A stretch of DNA of 64,000 nucleotides, from assembly GCA_022495995.1 (NCBI GenBank), contig JAFEMH010001297.1:361001-425000 (forward strand), given 5' to 3'. Shown here piece by piece: positions 11,833-23,885 of this stretch. Numbering within the stretch: the first letter of the stretch is position 1; each line of letters starts with the position of its first letter. Origin of the DNA: Adenophora triphylla var. japonica. Lineage: Eukaryota > Streptophyta > Magnoliopsida > Asterales > Campanulaceae. The translations under genes were made by a program, and so were the position numbers. The notes under the pieces were generated by a model. It was not told the DNA's origin and did not search any database. It saw nothing but the letters and a program-made list of their open reading frames with translations.

Positions 11833-13917
11833 TGTGAATGTGTGCCCAAAATTTGGATTCACGCGAGTTTGAAGACATCCGAGTTATTTGAAAAACGGAG
11901 TCGCCACGCCATTTTGATTACCTCAAAACTTTGAAAAAAAGGTTTTATGGGTTCGGAGGTTAAGTTACCCCTTGGGAAGAACGTTTGGCGACCCAAAGTG
12001 CCTTGCCGGAGCAAGTCTCCCTAGATTTCATTAATCATGTTTGCTTGCATGCTTTCTTTGTGTGCATGTGTTTGAAAATAAGGGGGGGAATGTCCCAAGT
12101 TGTCTTCCGGACGTACAAACCATTTGTTGGTTGTCGCTCGGGATTCCTTGGAATTTATGTATTTGGGATTATGATCCCGTCCTCATCTTGTGACTTGTGA
12201 TCATCGCATTTTAACCTCGGGACCCTCGGGACTTGCGTGATCGAGAGAATGACTCTCTTTTGGTCAAAGATGAGGTTCTTTAGGAAGGAATGTCCTTAGC
12301 CCATCAATCCTACGCTTTAAGACGGTCGCGCTCGTATAGAGGCTTCATACTCTTTCTTAAGCGATAATCGGAGATATAGGGTTCAAGGTGTCCCTTTCTA
12401 AAGAGATATGGAACCTTTAATGGAAGGAATGATGCAAAGATGAGAACTTTTACACAGGTCCATTCCAAGGTTGGGGAAAAGGGGGAAATGCATGTAAAAA
12501 TGATATTTTAGCAAAAAGATGGCATTTTTGGTTTGAGAATGATGCATTTGATTGCAAATGGATGTTTTTTATGTAAAGAAATGATCTTTGTGCAAAGAGT
12601 GCATCTTTAATGTGAAAAGGGATTTAAAATGGAAAAGGAATGATTTTAATGCATGAAAAATGGGATTTAGGTGTAAAGGATGCACCTTTATGTATGAGAA
12701 TGATATTTTAATGAAAAGATGACATAGTATGTACATAGATACTATCTAAATTGCAGATAGACATCAGGTTATAGCTTAAAGGGGTTTAACATCGATTACA
12801 ACTTTGAAACCGTGAAGCTTCGCAAACCGGCTACTTATGTCGCGTGACATAGGCCGCCTATGTCGCGTGACATAACTAGCCATTTTGCAGAGGCTTTACA
12901 ACCGAGATTTGCAGAGGTAACAAGGCACCAAAATGGTCAAGTTACTTCACAAACAAATCTCGTGGAGCATGTTTAACAATAATGAACACTTCAAGAGGGT
13001 GTGGATATGAGGGATCCACACTCATCTTGAGTGTTCATGCAAAAACCAAGTCAAAACGAAGATTTTATATGAAATGTAATGAAATAAAATGTGGATCTGG
13101 GTAATATGAAGCTAAAGCATGCAACTTTAATCATAATACTATATTATCAATGCATGTAACACATAGATTTTATATTCAAAGGAAAATAGAGAGTGGAAAA
13201 GGGGTAGAAACTCGTTACCCTTGAAGATCCACAACTCCTATATCAAGTTAGATATAGGAGCCTTCTAGCGTCCTCCTCCGAGACTCGAGTTCAGCCTTGG
13301 ATCCTTGGGAACTCCTCGATTTCTTGATGTATGTGAGAAGTGTGTGTGTGGGATGGATTTGGGAGGATTAGGTTGATTTGAGGGGTATGTGAGGAGAGAG
13401 GAGGCTTCTGGAGCGTATTCCCTATAGAGGGGGACTGAGGGGTGGAGGAGGTGTGTTCAAAATGAGAGGTGAAGGCCTCTATTTATAGGCCAGCATGGGC
13501 TTGTTATGTCGCACGACATAACAAGCCATAATCGTTTCCTTCTAGAAACATGCAAGGTGGCATGGTTCTAGAACTCTCTGGCCGGTTATGTCGCACGACA
13601 TAAGTAGCCACTGATTCTTCTAGAAACATGCAAGGTGGCGTGTTTCTAGAAGGTTTCTCTCGCCGATTATGTCGCACGACATAAGTAGCCAGATCCGGCT
13701 TCTTCTAGAAACGTGCAAGGTGGCAGCCTTTCTAGAAGGGTTTTGGGATTTAAGAAAAACGTGTTTCTTAATCACCAAGCATTCCCTTCAGCCCTTAAAA
13801 GGCTTGGAGCAGCTCCGAATTGTTCCGAACTTTAGGAAAATCCGGGGAATTACCGGAAAAATTACCTAATTGCCGGAAAAATTAACCTAAGGCATGAGCC
13901 AGATTTGGGTACTTACA
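11833..13917 (-). repeat. RE2 3' LTR
   Basis: 2085 bp. Plus strand starts TGTGAATGTGTG and ends GGTACTTACA, so the minus-strand LTR is TG...CA. Aligns end to end with 24779-26867. Contains the palindrome TATGTCGCACGACATA or its variant TATGTCGCGTGACATA five times. Confidence 0.95.
13505..13700. repeat. ~80-bp tandem units with 16-bp palindromes in RE2 LTR
   Basis: Three diverged tandem units, each with TATGTCGCACGACATA (13505-13520, 13587-13602, 13668-13683) followed by TTCTAGAAACATGCAAGGTG or a near copy. In the first unit the pairing extends outward to about 14 bp per arm (GGCTTGT ... ACAAGCC). The matching array in the other LTR is at 26448-26670. Confidence 0.85.
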
Positions 13918-13929
13918 AGCCCCTCGGCA
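13918..13929 (-). other. RE2 polypurine tract
   Basis: The minus strand reads TTGCCGAGGGGCT directly before the LTR start TGTAAG, the same block as in RE1. Confidence 0.65.
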
Positions 13930-14219
13930 ACGTCACTTGCAGGGGCGAGTGGGGTTGTCGATAGAAAAGGATCCAATCCGCGAATGCCGAGATGGATTTG
14001 GGTGACCAAGGTGGTCGAGTGGCTGGACCTTTTATGAAAGGCTACCTACGTATCCCGGAGGAATCAAGCCATAATCGTAGTTCGAGCATCACTAGATAGT
14101 TAGGAACGATGTCTAGGATCCTTGGGATTTTGACAATTCGGAGGTCGTCACCTAAAGAAGCTAGAGCTTATGGCGCTATCTCTATGACGGAGATAGAGGT
14201 AACTTAAGTTGGGAAACTT

Positions 14220-15060
14220 GAGCGTACGTCACTATTCGCGGATAGTGGTAGCACAAGTTGGAATGACTTAGGCATGCGTCACTATTCGCGGATAGTGATA
14301 GCGCAATTTGAAATGACTTGGGCATTCGTCACTATTCGCGGATAGTGGTAGCACAAGTTGAAATGATTTAGGCATGCGTCACTATTCGCGGATAGTGATA
14401 GCACAATTTGAAATGACTTGGGCATTCGTCACTATTCGCGGATAGTGGTAGCACAAGTTGAAATGACTTGGGCATTCGTCACTATTCGCGGATAGTGGTA
14501 GCACAAGTTGAAATGACTTGGGCATTCGTCACTATTCGCGGATAGTGGTAGCACAAGTTGAAATGACTTGGGCATTCGTCACTATTCGCGGATAGTGGTA
14601 GCACAAGTTGAAATGATTTAGGCATGCGTCACTATTCGCGGATAGTGATAGCACAATTTGAAATGACTTGGGCATTCGTCACTATTCGCATGGATAGTGG
14701 TAGCACAAGTTGAAATGATTTAGGCATGCGTCACTATTCGCGGATAGTGATAGCACAATTTGAAATGACTTGGGCATTCGTCACTATTCGCGGATAGTGG
14801 TAGCACAAGTTGAAATGACTTGGGCATTCGTCACTATTCGCGGATAGTGGTAGCACAAGTTGAAATGACTTGGGCATTCGTCACTATTCGCGGATAGTGG
14901 TAGCACAAGTTGAAATGATTTAGGCATGCGTCACTATTCGCGGATAGTGATAGCACAATTTGAAATGACTTGGGCATTCGTCACTATTCGCGGATAGTGG
15001 TAGCACAAGTTGAAATGATTTGGGCATTCGTCACTATTCGCGGATAGTGGTAGCACAAGT
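14220..15060. repeat. 50-bp minisatellite in RE2
   Basis: About 16-17 tandem copies of a 50-bp unit containing ACTATTCGCGGATAGT, itself a near-palindrome, followed by GGTAGCACAAGTTGAAATGA. Two unit types alternate non-randomly: type A (GTGGTAGCACAAGTTG) and type B (GTGATAGCACAATTTG), with B preceded by a GATTTAGGCATGC variant. This gives a higher-order pattern. One copy at 14683-14700 has an extra CAT insertion. Confidence 0.95.
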
Positions 15061-15450
15061 TTAGAGTTCTGACAATTCGGAGGTTGTCACCTAGCGTTAT
15101 CCCGTTATAACGGAATAACGGAGATTGCGAAAAAGGTTGGATTTTGTAGAGAAGTTGGAAGGAATCAATAGTTTTTGTAAAGAAAAGTGGGACGCACCCG
15201 AATAATTTTTTGTAAAGAAAACTGGGATGTACCCTGATTATTTGAAAAATAAAATTGAAAAATGCCAAGGGCAAATAAACCGAATCACAGAGGTAAATTT
15301 GTAAAATAGGCCACGGGGCACTGGAGGGAAAACCGGATTGAAAGTAATTAGAAATGCCAGGGGCATAAAGGGTAAAAGAGGCCTACGGGGGACAAAATTG
15401 TAAAATGGAGCCTTTAGGGGCAAAATTGTAAAATCACCACAGGGGCTTAG

Positions 15451-15466
15451 TATGTCGCACGACATA
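15451..15466. repeat. Interior copy of palindrome TATGTCGCACGACATA
   Basis: Exact 16-bp copy just upstream of the PMD gene. Further interior copies are at 18341-18356 (exact) and 18374-18389 (TTTGTCGCGTGACATA), just downstream of it. Confidence 0.85.
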
Positions 15467-15635
15467 ACAGCCCCGTGGACAGATTTATTAAAAATACGCA
15501 TACGTCATTTGAAATTTAATTAGGCTTGAAATTGAGAGGGAGGCGACAGTGAGAAGAGAGAGGGCGAACATCAGAGAGGGGGATTCGAAGGAAATCGAGA
15601 GAAATCCAACACTTCTTAGTCCGATTCAATTGAAG

Positions 15636-18043
15636 AATGCCTCCTAGGCTCTATCCGACCAAGAGGGGTTCTCAACACGCCAATTTAGCTGCTCGGAGAA
15701 AGGGGGTGCAAAGGAATCAACGGCCGTTTCTTCCGGAAGCACCAAGGGGAGATTTTTACCCACAAACACGAGCATACTTCGGATGTCACGAAGAAGGAAA
15801 GAGGTAAGAAACCTAGGGTTTCTTGAAAAATTTTCAATTTGTGCGAAATTGATTTGAACCGAGTTTTTCTTCGACCGCATTTGAACTTCATATGGATTGG
15901 CCTGTGAACATGAATGAATCTAGGAAATGTAATGCGTAAATGCATGCCATAGCTACATTGATCCATTTTGTCCTACTTTTGCTTGAGATGATTTCAAGAA
16001 ATAGCACGAAATATTAATATTTGTGCCATGTTTTCTTGCAGTGGATTGCGCACCCGTGGCTCCCCGAGGTGATTGGCGTGCTATGGGATAGCTTGCCGGG
16101 TAGCCAGGAGCAGTGGACTCGCCTAAGGGCCTGATTTACGTTGCTGGGCTAGGGCAATTTTTGAGATGGCGAAGGCCATCTGGGGGCACCTCGTGAGGAG
16201 TGTGGATCTAGCGAGGGCATTCAGAGAGTTCTCGTGGGAGACCACTCACTCATTTCACTTCTCTTGGGGTGAGACGACAGCCACTCCACTGACTTTGCGG
16301 TCATCACAGATCGCTTTTACTGATGAGCCGCTCTACATAGAGGAGCCCGTACAGAAGTTGAGCCCCACTTATTGCTGATGATGATTTTATGGGCTTACTT
16401 GGCTTCGTTCCCCACAATAAGAAGGGGAATGGATATGAGTTAGGCGAGTTGCATGGCTTGATCGAGGGGCAGAGCAGGGACTACATTATGGTAGATGATC
16501 CCGTTGAGAGCCGAGAGATTGGCTAGAGCTTTTGTATGGGTGGGCTTTTCCGACATGTTGTTCATTAACAGCGCATCTACTGCCTTGGTTTCACTATTGG
16601 AGCTTTTGAGAGTCCGGGATACCGTCTGAATCGTCCCGGGGGAGGCAGCTTAGCCGAGATGTATCCGGCCCTAGATGACGTCACCGAGGGAAGGCGAAGT
16701 ACTTCACCTCGCTTTCATCCGGCTTTCGAGGTATTCTCTCACCTTGATCTCTTTTCCTTGGGCCGCATTTCATTATATCCCTTGTTTTCCCCGTTTTGAC
16801 TTCTTCTTCTCCTTTTCGTGCTTGGGCATACGAGTATTTTGGCCGTTATGAGTGGCGGATCAAGGATGAGTTTCGCCACCACTTTTCCCGCTCTTCGTCG
16901 GTGGACGAAGGATGCCAGAAATGCACTGTGACGCCGGAGGGCTCGAGGTGCAGGATTACCGCTTCTTATCATGATACGTCGACATGCCCGAGAGGGGTTC
17001 CACAGAGGATGAGCTTGTTCCCCCGGACCGGTCGTTATGGCGCTTTGGATTTAGATCACGCCGCGCACTTCACAGAGTGTCGCAAGCTACCGGGTGGGCT
17101 TGTCCGGAGACGCCTTGTATCTAGGAGAGAGGGTGTATAGACAAGATGGGCCGAATAGGCACGCTCGGATCCCCGATGATCCTCCGCCTAGGATGTGGTT
17201 GCCTCGCCGCCTGGAGAATGTAGATGCTTTGATCGTAGGCATGGCGGCACATCTTTACACACGAGAGGGGGACTATACTATGTACGTGGCCACGCATCTT
17301 CGCCTCCACTGCACTGTGGTTGGTTATGGCGCTCATAGCGCAGTGGCCTTCGACCGGCTACGTAGCTAGACCTCCTTTGCCCCCGACTTTCATTGATTAT
17401 CGTGGCGGCGGTCGCATGAGGCGAGCTCACATTGATATGTCCTGCACTCATCCTCATCCGGTGCTCCCGCGAGGTTCTAGATCTGTAAGTACCGTTCCTT
17501 ACGCCTCTTTGGATTGCTTGCATCTCTCTGTTATCAAGAACCGTATTCGACACTTATTATGTCTCGCTTGTAACAGTGTCACCAGCTTACGTGCACTTGA
17601 CCAGTGGCATATACCGGCGCCGCGGGCATGATTGGCAAGCTCCGTAAAGGCAATGAGTTTCGGAAGAATCGGTGCCGGCCACAGGTTCGATTGATATCTC
17701 TCCAGCCGGCCAACCGAGAAGGAAGAAGAGCCGCTCCGATGACGTGGGCACCAGCGGGAGCACTAGAGGACCGACGCCTGACAAATCGCAAATGTGCCTC
17801 TTTACGTAATCCATTGAGATTGACGATGATGATGAGGATGAGGATGGTGGAGCCGAGACGGCTACGGACTCACGAGCTTGACTCTACCGTTATCACCGAG
17901 CTCGATGACTATTACCGCACGGAGACCATAGCCTACGAGGCACCTTCTGACGATCCCGACGATGAGCCGAGGAGGCCGAGGATGACGACGAGGATGGAGA
18001 TGAGGAGGGTGATGAAGAGGGTGATGGAGAGGATTCAGAGTAG
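15636..18043 (+). pseudogene. Broken plant-mobile-domain (PMD) gene, antisense inside RE2
   Basis: Plus-strand reading, antisense to RE2 gag. Recognisable pieces in order: a possible first exon at 15636 (MPPRLYPTKRGS...) ending at a donor-like AAGAG/GTAAGA (15803/15804); a possible acceptor TTTCTTGCAG at 16041 and then WIAHPWLPEVIGVLWDSLPG; LARAFREFSWETTHSFHFSW followed by GE at 16215-16272, the hallmark core of the plant mobile domain (aminotransferase-like, PF10536); RAFVWVGFSDMLFINSASTA near 16530-16590; WAYEYFGRY near 16810; GDALYLGERVYRQ near 17105; an acidic tail (EDDDEDGDEEGDEEGDGEDS, then E and a stop at 18041-18043). Several stops and frame changes separate them. PMD proteins include Arabidopsis MAIN and MAIL1 and many transposon-carried copies. 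The exon structure is tentative. Confidence 0.62.
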
Positions 18044-21000
18044 CCCCTTTCCCCTTAGACATTTATGACTTTTTGGCTATTGTACCCCTTTGGGGAAAAC
18101 ACATGTTATTTTTTTTTTTTATGCACAACTTTTGGACTTGATCTACTTTGTATGTACAAATGGTTTGAATGGATGACTTGGATGAATTTTTAGCTTGTAA
18201 ATGAATGCATGAGTGTATACGGGGTAAATGAACCATTCCCTATGCATTTGAGAGGTGAATGGATGGTATTTGTTTTTGACAAGTCGGGAGTGCCCTGGGA
18301 AAGCAGAAGTTGCCGATGTCCGATGTCTGATGTGGCTAGTTATGTCGCACGACATAAGTAGCCAATCGCCAGCTTTGTCGCGTGACATAAGTAGCCAAGA
18401 CCGCATTCTCTTACCTTTTGGCCTTGATCGGAATTGCCGACACAGTTGGAATTGGGTGACCAAATAGGTCACAAACCTGGTCTCCTTAGGACAATGGCAA
18501 AGAGATATTGGTCCCTTAAGGATGGAAATGGGGTGACCTAGGAGGTCAAGCAACCAATCCTTCACAGGAATGTGCCAAATCAAAAGAGGTGACCAATATG
18601 GTCAGGAAATTGGACTCTCATGAAAGGCTTACGCACCATTGGAGAGTGGAGGAAGAAAAAGGTGACCAATGTGGTCGGATGGCTGAACCTTTATGAAAGG
18701 CTACCTACGTATCCCGGAGGAATCAAGCCTTGATCGTAGTTCAAACTTTACCTAGACAGTTAGGAATGATGTCTAGGATTTTCGACGTTTTGACAATTAG
18801 GAAACTGTCGCCTAGAGTTATTTCGTTATAACGGAAGTAACGAAGGCGCTTTTGGGAGAAAACGTTATCATTAGCAATTGGCACGTTACTTGAGCCTAGG
18901 GGTGATTTTCTTTCTGGAAACATGGTAGGGACTGGGTTTGGATATACATATGGAATGTATTTGGGAATTGTTTGAGACGGGTTTCAAACAGGTGGGGTCA
19001 GATCCCTGGTGCGGACCGAATTGGTTGTCAACGGGCGAGAATTCCTTCTTGGCCGAGACTCGGGTTTAAACCTCGGGTCCTGACTAAGGTCCTTTTCTTA
19101 AACTCTGGCGCTTGAAGCCGATGCCGACAGCTTTACAACCAAAGCAGATGTTGGAGTGACCAAACTTTTCTTCTAGGGTTGGATATGACTTATCGGAGCT
19201 CCGGTCGGAGGAAAAACTTTCTGCAAAGCCCCAATATCTTACTAAAGCAAGGAAAGATCCTTTCATTTGGCAAAGCCCCGGTTGAATGAACTGAGTAGGC
19301 GAAGTGACTTGGCGAAGCCCCAGTCTGGTGACCTAGCGAAAATCCCAATATGACTGGTACTGCGGAAGTGATCCTGAGGTTGATCTGAACAAAACTGAAC
19401 CCATCTAGGGACCTAGTGAAGAACTCGATGCGACCCCAAAAATGGCTAAAGAAGCCCCAGTTTAAAGGAATGGCTTGGCAAAGACCCAACTTTGAAGAGT
19501 TCCAAGGCAGCCCTAATGCGAATTGTAGCAGAAGAGGGAGAACCTATCCCTTTTTCTCTTTTTTTTTATTTTCTTTAATCAATCAGTCAACCTTAAGAAG
19601 ATGTGGACGAAGAGAAGAAATTTAGGAAGATATGTACATGCAGGGGCATATTTTTTGAAAGGTGGGAATATATCCCGATTTTGTGTTATTCCGATGGCCT
19701 TATTCGATGTAGGCACAAAACTCGCTTTGGGTTTGACTGTTTTGAGAGAGTATAAGCGTAGAAGGGTTTGTAAAAGTGTATGGAAGCCCCTGTTGACAGA
19801 AAATCAGTGTTTAGCACTATTTTTCCTAAGATGTAGAAAGAGAAGACTTGTCAAGACATCTGAAAACTTGTTTTATTTACGATGATCACAAGATTGCTTA
19901 AAACCCTTTATTAATGTTCGGGTTATTCAACCACTAATCTCGATATGAACAAACATTCTTATTAATCATGAGGAGAAAGTCAACCAATGTCGCGGATCAA
20001 GGTTGGCTGGGTGTGAAAGAAAAGTTTGTGTATAAGGAGGTCATTGATGAGACCGGGTTTTCTGGGATTTGACTGTGTCCATGGGAGAAGTCATTTGATG
20101 AGACCGGGTTTTCGGTAATTTGGATATGCTTATGACCGGACCATTGCTGGTTGCCTACGTTCCCCTCATTGTGAGGAGCTCAGGTCGCCGTAGTTCGGCC
20201 TTGGCCGGACTGTTTTGGGAAATGGGATTTGTGGTTCCTTTAGTGAAAAGGCTAGGATGAGAAGACTGGATGATGAGGCATGGGCCTCGGGATGATTCCT
20301 TGACCAAGTCATTCTTGGACTCCGCCGCTTCAATTGCTTTCGATTCTCGTCTTTCATTGGGGAGAAAGGACTTGCATATGCCTAAAGGCTCATGAAATGC
20401 TTCGCTTTTGCTTCGACCGCCCCATTGTTATCGACAACTTTCATTCTTTGAGCTTTGATTTTGCCCGTCCGTCAAGCTTTTGATGGGCGTGCCGGGTCCT
20501 GGCCTCATTTTCTTTTTCTTTTATTTTTATGTGCAACCCCGTTTTTTGCCTAGACCGCCCTTTTTTGGGATTTTCACTTAGCCGGGCATTACTCTTTTTG
20601 CACTAAGATTTTTTTTTTTTTATGTGCAACCCTCGTTTTTGCCTAGACTCGCTCTTTTGGGATTTTCACTAGCCGGGTATTACTCTTTTGCACTACACAC
20701 ATTTTTTCTTTTTCTTCTTTTTTTTTATTTTCTAGAGCACCCGAGGACCAAGGCGAGCCCCTGCTTGAACATTCTTGATACCCTTGAAGTCTAAGCCAAG
20801 CCCCTAGGTTGTTGTCGACACGGGGTCAATCTTTCGAAGCTGAGTGGCCTTTTTTGTCATTCCTTGATGTTGTCGCCGTCGTTGACTTGGTCAAGATGAA
20901 GGTGGACATGGTTTGGGAAAGTGTATGGCTTTGATGAAGGCCTTTTGTGGGGTAAGGAAAGTGTATGGCTTGATGGCATTAGTTGACTTTCTCACACCGG

Positions 21001-21283
21001 TTAATTATTTCGAGAGATTGTTCGTTGAGCAATGCAAGTGATCATATAAAATAAAACCATTTCATTAAATGTAATGTAGGTGTGCAAATAATGTCTTAAG
21101 TCTAGCAAGAAAAGAAGAAGACTCTTTTATAGAAAATTGAAGATTCAATACAATGTCCGTAGAGGACTTAATTGAAAGGAAAAAATACTAGGACCTACGA
21201 AGGTTGACTGAGAGACTATTTTTCTTTTTCTTCCTTTTTTTTTTTTTTTTTTTTTTTTTAAGGATAGGTAAACCCTAGTCTAG
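18044..21283. other. RE2 non-coding spacer
   Basis: No protein motifs. 18665-18745 repeats the block found near 13990-14100 (GGCTACCTACGTATCCCGGA), also seen in RE1 at about 840-900. 19560-20220 is homologous to RE1 4560-5110. Repeated short T-rich and GCCTAGAC-containing segments lie at 20500-20720. A T tract lies at about 21236-21260. Confidence 0.7.
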
Positions 21284-22779
21284 CTACTCTTCACGGGTTG
21301 GACTGCCAGGGAGCTTGAGCTTTCCTTCGTAAATCAGCCACTGAATTTCTTTCTTCAGCTCCACACACTTGTCTGTCACATGACCATAATGCTTGTGGTA
21401 CTCACGTAACTTGGCCCCGTCAACTCTACTTGGGTTTCTTGGCTTATGATTCTCGAGAGGTGTGAGAAGGCTTCGTTTCACCAAATCGTTGAAAACTTTG
21501 CTCACGGGCATCCCAAAATCATCAGCCGACGTTTTTGACCTTGCACTTCTTGAATTGACCTCTTGTCATAACTTTCGTCTTTGGCCCATGGAGGTTCTCA
21601 AGCTTCCCATCTTCTATCAACTTTTGGATCTCATGCCTCAAAGCGGTGCAATTGTCGTTGTTGTGCTATGGTATTGATGGAAGCGACAAGGTTTGGTCTC
21701 GTCCATTCTCGATATCGGGGTTCCCGGGCTTCCAATTCTCCAAAGTGGCTTTATCGCTTTTCTTTCACTAGCTCTTCCGTAATCTTGCTTAAAGGCATCT
21801 CGTATTGTTAAAGTGAAAGGAGCGAGGTTTTCTGGGACCTTATTATTCTCAAGACTCGCATTCCCATTGTCCAATTGGTTCCACCGTTGGATTTGGCCGA
21901 AGGAAGCCGCGACATTCTTTCCTTTGTGAGGTACCGATGCCGAGCCGTGTGCACGGTTGCCGCTTGGTATTGGGTTATGCTCGGTGGAGTCATTTCCTTG
22001 CCCGGTCCGACATCTTGGGTCAAGGGAGTATTGATACTCATCATGAGGTCAAACTTCTCTTGCATCTGTTTCACTTGCTCCATCAATATTGCCACATAGG
22101 GGTCAACGGGGACTCTGGGCTATCGGAACCGGCAAATGTGACTTGTAGTAGCGAACCGACGGCTGAATTCACTAAGTCCCAGAGGTAACAAACAAAACTC
22201 GGTTCATCCTTTGGCAACTCATGATCGCATTCAAAGTGTATAGGGGCTTCAAAACATAGCCACATATCTCAAACCGATTATGTGAGGTTGGAGCATAAAC
22301 TCCGGTGTATGCCGAGACCGAGGGATAAGTGGGGTGAAATCCAATCCGTTTCCGAGAAGCCGAGGGCAATGGGGCCCCGATGAGCCGGGATGTTGGAAAG
22401 GACCGAGGAGAAGTGGTCCTTGGCAAGGGATCATATGTGGATGGAGGAAGGTATTGGTTATAGGCCGGGGAACCGAGATGGCTACTTCCCGAGTCTCATC
22501 TTCGACCACTACCGCAGAACCGCTGGACTCAATTGTTACTTGGACTCCATTGCGGTGAAGAGCACCGATAAGCAATGACAAACTGCTCTTCATGAACCTT
22601 ATGGGCATTTTCCAAAGCCAGACTAACTCTTCCTTCCTAATCATCCGATTTCCTACACCCTCACCGTTTCTCGTTAAATCGCCATTCGACTCTCCGAGCC
22701 GATAAACCTGCCCGAACCGAAAAGCCGCCGACCCAAGACTCTCGCTCACTTCTTTTCGCCGCGGGAAAGGGATAGGCAA
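21284..22779 (-). pseudogene. gag: RE2 gag, frameshifted, with two zinc-knuckle-like modules
   Basis: Minus-strand gag remnant. Proximal part 22779-22249 is low in recognisable domains. Next is LMEQVKQMQEKFDLMMS near 22090, a coiled-coil-like start. Then comes CRFHQYHS at about 21690 and, after a one-base frame change, NNDNCTALRHEIQKLIEDGK: a C-x2-H-x(n)-C knuckle followed by a conserved helix. A second copy of the same layout lies at 21284-21480: LREYHKHYGHVTDKCVELKK then EIQWLIYEGKL, with the first Cys replaced or lost. The segment VSKVFNDLVKRSLLTPLENH precedes it and matches the RE1 segment SDIFRGLVKEGLLRPLENY. No protease or reverse transcriptase follows. Start position uncertain. Confidence 0.7.
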
Positions 22780-22909
22780 GGTTTAGACTCGGGGATAGGT
22801 AAGGTTTAGACTCGGAGGTAAGTGTTTAGGCCGAAGGCTCAAGTAACATGCCCTTATCGCTTTAACTTTTGCTCGAAACGCATTTTCTCCTAATCCTAAT
22901 TGATCGGAA

Positions 22910-23165
22910 AAGATGAGACCTTGAAAGGTCAAGATTGAAGTAGAGATCGGACCGAAGGGGGTCACGATTAAGGATTTGACCATGAAAGGTCGAGATGGGA
23001 AATCGAAAATTGGACCGAGGAGGTCTCGACAGAGATTGACCATGAAAGGTCGGGATAAGAAAATCAAAAATCGGACCGAAAAGATCTCGATTAGGATTTG
23101 ACCATGAAAGGCCTGATGAGGAAAACGGAGATCGGACCGAAAAGATCTCGATTAGGGATTTCAGA
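22910..23165. repeat. ~62-bp tandem repeat with GACC..GGTC hairpin
   Basis: Four diverged units, each with an inverted pair GACC(A/T)TGAAAGG(T/C)C followed by a variable G/A-rich stretch with ATCGGACCGAA. Inside the RE2 leader. Confidence 0.75.
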
Positions 23166-23530
23166 GATAGGAACATGCAATTATGATTACACTAATTGTT
23201 CAAGTTTACTTAAAACAATGTCTTTTATTTATTTCTATTTCGTTGGAAAAGGGTTTGCCCTTCTTTTTCGCAACTACTCTAGATCCCGGATCGCCGGGTT
23301 CCGTCACTACGTCTATAAGCCCCTCGTATTCCACCCGTATTTCGACCTCCTGTGGTGGATGACCCGGCGAGGGTCCTATAGGGCACGCGGATCCCACCGA
23401 CCGAGAGTAAAGAACGCCCTAACGGGGTCTAGCGGGTCATAGTGACCTTTCAACGCACGAGCGATGCGGATTATAGTCAAGGCAATACCGGAAAGTCTCG
23501 TCTCTCGCCTTGACGGATCTTTGACAGAGT

Positions 23531-23885
23531 TTCGCTTGAGCGAATGACGTTTTTGACTTTCGGTAATGTCCGAGAATATAATAGGCATGGGTCGGGCGGC
23601 AAAGCCGGATGACACAAAGTGTCACATTGAACTTCGTTGCATACGCAGCCAGCGTGAGTCGAATCGAAGTCAATGCCGGCCAAGATCTTGCCAATTTTTC
23701 CTTGTCGGAATTTTGGCAGAAGCTTCGCTTGAGCGAAAGATCTTTTTATTTTTTGGCAAAGATTTGGTCTCGACTCTTACGCATTCCGTGCGGGTCAAGG
23801 TCAATAGTCAATGTCGGAGTCAAGATCCCACCGATTTTTCCTTGTCGGAATTTCGGCATTTTGCTTGAGCGAAAATCTTGGCTTC
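23531..23885. repeat. Duplicated block with palindrome TTCGCTTGAGCGAA
   Basis: The palindrome occurs at 23531-23544, 23724-23737 and in shortened form at 23861-23873. The last two sit in a ~140-bp duplication that also repeats TTTTTCCTTGTCGGAATTT. Confidence 0.75.

Noticed and set aside
16739..17814. Minus-strand frames opposite the PMD gene
   Set aside because: Plus-strand motifs (WETTHSFHF, AWAYEYFGRY, acidic tail) show the coding strand; the minus frames have no motif.
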